From: Bacteroidota bacterium
GTDB taxonomy: Bacteria > Bacteroidota > Bacteroidia > NS11-12g > UBA955
Length of the DNA stretch: 7,492 nt
Assembly (NCBI GenBank): GCA_027488495.1
Contig: JAIYBO010000023.1
Location: forward strand, 1-7,492
Reading direction: 5' to 3'
Part shown: one piece after another, positions 4,707-7,492 of the stretch
How the letters are laid out: each line of letters begins with the position of its first letter
How positions within the stretch are numbered: position 1 is the first letter of the stretch
Position numbers and translations under genes: made by a program
Notes under the pieces: generated by a model
The model's input: the letters and a program-made list of their open reading frames with translations, nothing else
What the model was told of the DNA's origin: nothing
Database searches by the model: none

Positions 4707-7492
4707 ATGAAAAGACTATTACAATTGTTATTAATTCTTCTAACTGTCTCATTTTCAAGAGATTTGAAAGCTTCTCACATGATGGGAGGAGACATGTCTT
4801 ACCGTTGTTTGGGAGGAGGTAAATACAAAATTACCGCCAAAATTTACCGAGATTGTAGAGGTATTTCATTCAGTGGACCATCATTCGGTGTGTATGCCGG
4901 TACAAATGGTGGAAACGGTTGTGGAAGTTCTGGTATGTCAATTACGAGAACAGGTATCAAGGATGTAACCCCACGTTGTTCTACTGCATCTTCTCCTTGT
5001 ACTCCTCAAAACACCGGTGGAACAGGAGAGGGTATTGAGGAACATACTTACGAGGTAACCGTTGATTTTACCAAAACGCCGTTGAGCAATTTTGTAGGTA
5101 AAAGTACTTGCTGTGAAGTGACGTTCTATATCGGACAGTGTTGCCGAAACGGTGCGATCACCACAGGGCCTGCTAACAATGATTTCTGGACAACTTGTAT
5201 GATCAACATTTGCAACATCGCAAAAACAACGAACAAGTGTAACTCATCACCTCAGTTGTCGAATCCTCCAATTGGTTTTTTGTGTTGTAACCAAGCCTAT
5301 TACTTTAATAACGGTGCGATTGATACTGTAGATTATGACTCTTTTTCATACTCGTTGACTCATGGTATCAATTCATTGCCAAACAATTCGGTTTCATATG
5401 CTTCTCCTTTCACTTCGAGGTATTTTATGACCCCTTATTGCATTCCACCCACGTCTATTAAGTGTACCCCAAACCCCAAAACAGCACCTCCCAGGGGTAT
5501 GCACTTCGATACATCGGCGGGTGATATCATTTTCACCCCTACCAAATGTGACGAGGTGGGAATTGCGGTGATTGAAATGACGGAGTGGCGGCAAGATAGT
5601 GCATCAAAAAAATGGATCATTATTGGTAAAACGCGGCGTGATATGCAGTTGATTGTAAAAGACGATTGTGGTTATAACAAAGCGCCCACGGTTTTAGGAC
5701 CCTATACATGGAAAGTTTGTGAAGGAGAAACTTTGAAATTCAAAGTGGAATCAGACGATGAAACATTTACGCCTTACCAAACCATTCCAGATACAACCAT
5801 GTTGAAATGGAACAAAGGTATCCCTGGTGCGAAATTTACTTTGGCCAACAAAAGTGATTGGCCAGAAAAACGCAAGGCATTTGCCAATTTTGAATGGACA
5901 CCTCCAGTGGGAATGGCCTCGGATGTTGCGTATTCATTTACTGTTACAGTAACTGATGACCACTGTCCGAAACCTTCTCAAGCGATTCGTGGTTTCAAGG
6001 TAAAAGTAAACCCCAGGGCATTTTCAACCCGCAAGTACACCAATTTAGCTTGTGGTAAATTTGCCATGGCTGCCCAGGTGAGTGCGGCGTTTAAAGGTGC
6101 TCCACAGTTTAAATGGAGTGTGAGGGATAGCTTGGGATCAAAAGAGATTTTCTACAGCACCAAGAAATCAGATACCATGATTTTCTATCGCGGCGGTAAG
6201 TACATCGTTGTTCATACCGTGAACAACAGCGATAACTGTCCAACCATTTACAGGGATACCGTGATCATACCTGATCCCCCGCAAGTAGTGATGGCCGATG
6301 CAGATACATTTGCTTGTTTCGGTACCACCATGAAATTGAAGGCGAATGTGTTGTTTGGTAAGCCCAATTTTAAATACTATTGGACAAGAATTGTAAAGGA
6401 TACTGGCAGCAGTCCTTGGAAATCAGAATACCACATTGATGGCGATACTTTAAGTGATTTGAGTATCCCCAACATCAACAGAGATTCAACAGTACGTATT
6501 AGAATTACGGATGGCGATGGATGTATTTTCTATGATACTGCCACCATATTCTTAAAGCCATTGCCCAAGTTGAGTCTTGGACCTGATCAACGCATTTGTA
6601 CTTACCAAACAACCACCTTTGATGCACAAAATGCAGATACGGTGAAGTATAAGTGGAATACTGGAGACACAACCCGCACGCTAACGGTGAATAAAAAGGG
6701 TTCCTACTCAGTAGTAGTCATGGAGACCAAATGGAAGTGTATTCAACGAGATACGGCCATATTGTTTGTGAATGATACCGTTGTGAGTTTGGCGGGCAAT
6801 GATCAGGTGATTTGTAACCAAAAGAGCACAGACATTGCAGCCAGTCATAGACCCTTCCTAGAAACGGGTAACTATACTTGGAAAGACATTACAGGCAGTA
6901 AGACTTTGGGTAGCAATACCAAATACACTGTGAAGCCAAACAACACAAACCCTCCAGGCGCATCGGCCCAGAAGTTTTACTATGAGTTGTTGACCAAAGT
7001 AACCCAAGGTGGCCATACTTGTGAAGATTTGGATACAATGGAAATCAAGGTGAATACCTTGCCGTTTGTGAAGTGGGATCCAAAACCCTTGAAGGCACAG
7101 TGCTATGTGTATGGTGATATTGAAGTAAACAACTTCTTCAACCAAGGTAAGAGCGCAAGTACCCGCATGTGGGCATTTGAGAACAAGACCCCGAATAACG
7201 TAAATACCAAACCCACCACCTCAACCAGCCCAGGTCCAGGTTTTGCGAGAAACTTCATTGATTCATTGACAATAGGTCGTCACTTGTTCAAAACCACCTA
7301 CTTGAACAACGCGCAATTGCAAAACGGAAACAGTTTCCAAGCCAAGGTATATGCCCAATTCACAGATACCAATGGTTGTGTGAACGTAGATAGTGTGATT
7401 CAACGAATCAACGGTAATCCAATGGTAGACATTCGCGATAGTTCATTCTGTCAGGATTTGGGTCAAATCAACATGGATCAAATTACCGTCCG
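4707..7492 (+). CDS. Very large secreted Ig/PKD-like surface protein (SHxxGG family), N-terminal part
   Basis: Open for 928 codons from ATG 4707 to the right edge; the 3' end is missing. A signal peptide is clear: K2-R3, hydrophobic core 4-13, probable cleavage after A22 (LKA|SH). The mature N-terminus, SHMMGGDMSYRCLGGGKYKI (23-42) with YRDC (47-50), matches a recurring type of giant Bacteroidota extracellular protein. Further family landmarks are VTPRC (87-91), GIEEHTYEVTV (109-119), QCCRNGAIT (144-152), CNSSPQLSNPPIGFLCCNQ (178-196), DYDSFSYSL (209-217), and a linker APTVLGPYTWKVCEG (326-340). Beyond about 430 come Ig/PKD-like modules, each opening near a cysteine (C449, C537, C631, C703, C799, C915); the clearest is SLGPDQRICTYQ (623-634) with KYKWNTGDTT. 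Expected location is the cell surface or outside, with an adhesin or gliding/matrix role inferred from family context. A type IX sorting or gliding-associated C-terminus would be usual but is not in view. An in-frame ATG at 4671 would add 12 residues; 4707 is preferred because it gives a compact signal peptide. Confidence 0.88.
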   Translation, partial: MKRLLQLLLILLTVSFSRDLKASHMMGGDMSYRCLGGGKYKITAKIYRDCRGISFSGPSFGVYAGTNGGNGCGSSGMSITRTGIKDVTPRCSTASSPCTPQNTGGTGEGIEEHTYEVTVDFTKTPLSNFVGKSTCCEVTFYIGQCCRNGAITTGPANNDFWTTCMINICNIAKTTNKCNSSPQLSNPPIGFLCCNQAYYFNNGAIDTVDYDSFSYSLTHGINSLPNNSVSYASPFTSRYFMTPYCIPPTSIKCTPNPKTAPPRGMHFDTSAGDIIFTPTKCDEVGIAVIEMTEWRQDSASKKWIIIGKTRRDMQLIVKDDCGYNKAPTVLGPYTWKVCEGETLKFKVESDDETFTPYQTIPDTTMLKWNKGIPGAKFTLANKSDWPEKRKAFANFEWTPPVGMASDVAYSFTVTVTDDHCPKPSQAIRGFKVKVNPRAFSTRKYTNLACGKFAMAAQVSAAFKGAPQFKWSVRDSLGSKEIFYSTKKSDTMIFYRGGKYIVVHTVNNSDNCPTIYRDTVIIPDPPQVVMADADTFACFGTTMKLKANVLFGKPNFKYYWTRIVKDTGSSPWKSEYHIDGDTLSDLSIPNINRDSTVRIRITDGDGCIFYDTATIFLKPLPKLSLGPDQRICTYQTTTFDAQNADTVKYKWNTGDTTRTLTVNKKGSYSVVVMETKWKCIQRDTAILFVNDTVVSLAGNDQVICNQKSTDIAASHRPFLETGNYTWKDITGSKTLGSNTKYTVKPNNTNPPGASAQKFYYELLTKVTQGGHTCEDLDTMEIKVNTLPFVKWDPKPLKAQCYVYGDIEVNNFFNQGKSASTRMWAFENKTPNNVNTKPTTSTSPGPGFARNFIDSLTIGRHLFKTTYLNNAQLQNGNSFQAKVYAQFTDTNGCVNVDSVIQRINGNPMVDIRDSSFCQDLGQINMDQITV

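Noticed and set aside
5394..7145. Minus-strand frames of 61-95 codons opposite the large surface-protein gene
   Set aside because: They are antisense to a continuous 928-codon frame that shows family motifs throughout, and they have no supporting features.
1..7492. tRNA, rRNA, CRISPR array, insertion sequence, phage or defence genes
   Set aside because: No cloverleaf with a recognisable T-arm, no regularly spaced repeats, no transposase or integrase motif, and intergenic space totals only about 270 bases.

Overview
The window looks like chromosomal DNA of a member of the Bacteroidota, probably in the Flavobacteriales/Sphingobacteriales/Chitinophagales range; I cannot place it more precisely. 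Three things point there. The long right-hand gene has the 'SHxxGG…YRDC' N-terminus seen in very large secreted Bacteroidota proteins. The promoter-like sites fit the phylum's TTG-N(17-23)-TAnnTTTG consensus. Start codons lack clear Shine-Dalgarno sequences.

Layout, left to right. Positions 1-2520 hold three minus-strand genes that read leftward as one likely operon: a divergent Gfo/Idh/MocA-like protein (1558-2520), a predicted lipoprotein with a GTG start (618-1520), and the N-terminal part of a polyprenyl-phosphate sugar-1-phosphate transferase (614 down to the left edge). The last two are separated by only 3 bases. The third is an initiating enzyme for a surface polysaccharide, so this is probably the start or an internal part of an envelope-polysaccharide locus, although the roles of the first two genes are not known. 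A 73-bp divergent intergenic region separates this operon from pcm (2594-3259, plus), which encodes protein-L-isoaspartate O-methyltransferase. pcm converges tail to tail, with one base between stop codons, on a minus-strand Xaa-Pro aminopeptidase gene (3261-4547). A second divergent region (4548-4706) carries the two best promoter matches of the window, one for each flanking gene.

The rest, from 4707 to the right edge, is one open reading frame of at least 928 codons. It encodes a secreted, cysteine-rich, multi-domain Ig/PKD-like surface protein whose C-terminus lies outside the window. In this family the C-terminus usually carries a type IX secretion sorting or gliding-motility-associated domain, but that cannot be checked here.

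How the genes relate: pcm (repair of isomerised aspartate) and the aminopeptidase (cleavage before proline) are protein-maintenance enzymes with independent promoters, and nothing in the sequence ties them to the flanking envelope genes. No tRNA, rRNA, CRISPR array, insertion sequence or phage gene was seen. I found no clear new system. The most unusual items are the Gfo/Idh/MocA-like protein that has lost its signature residues and sits with a lipoprotein and a sugar transferase, and the nearly leaderless promoter arrangement of the aminopeptidase gene.
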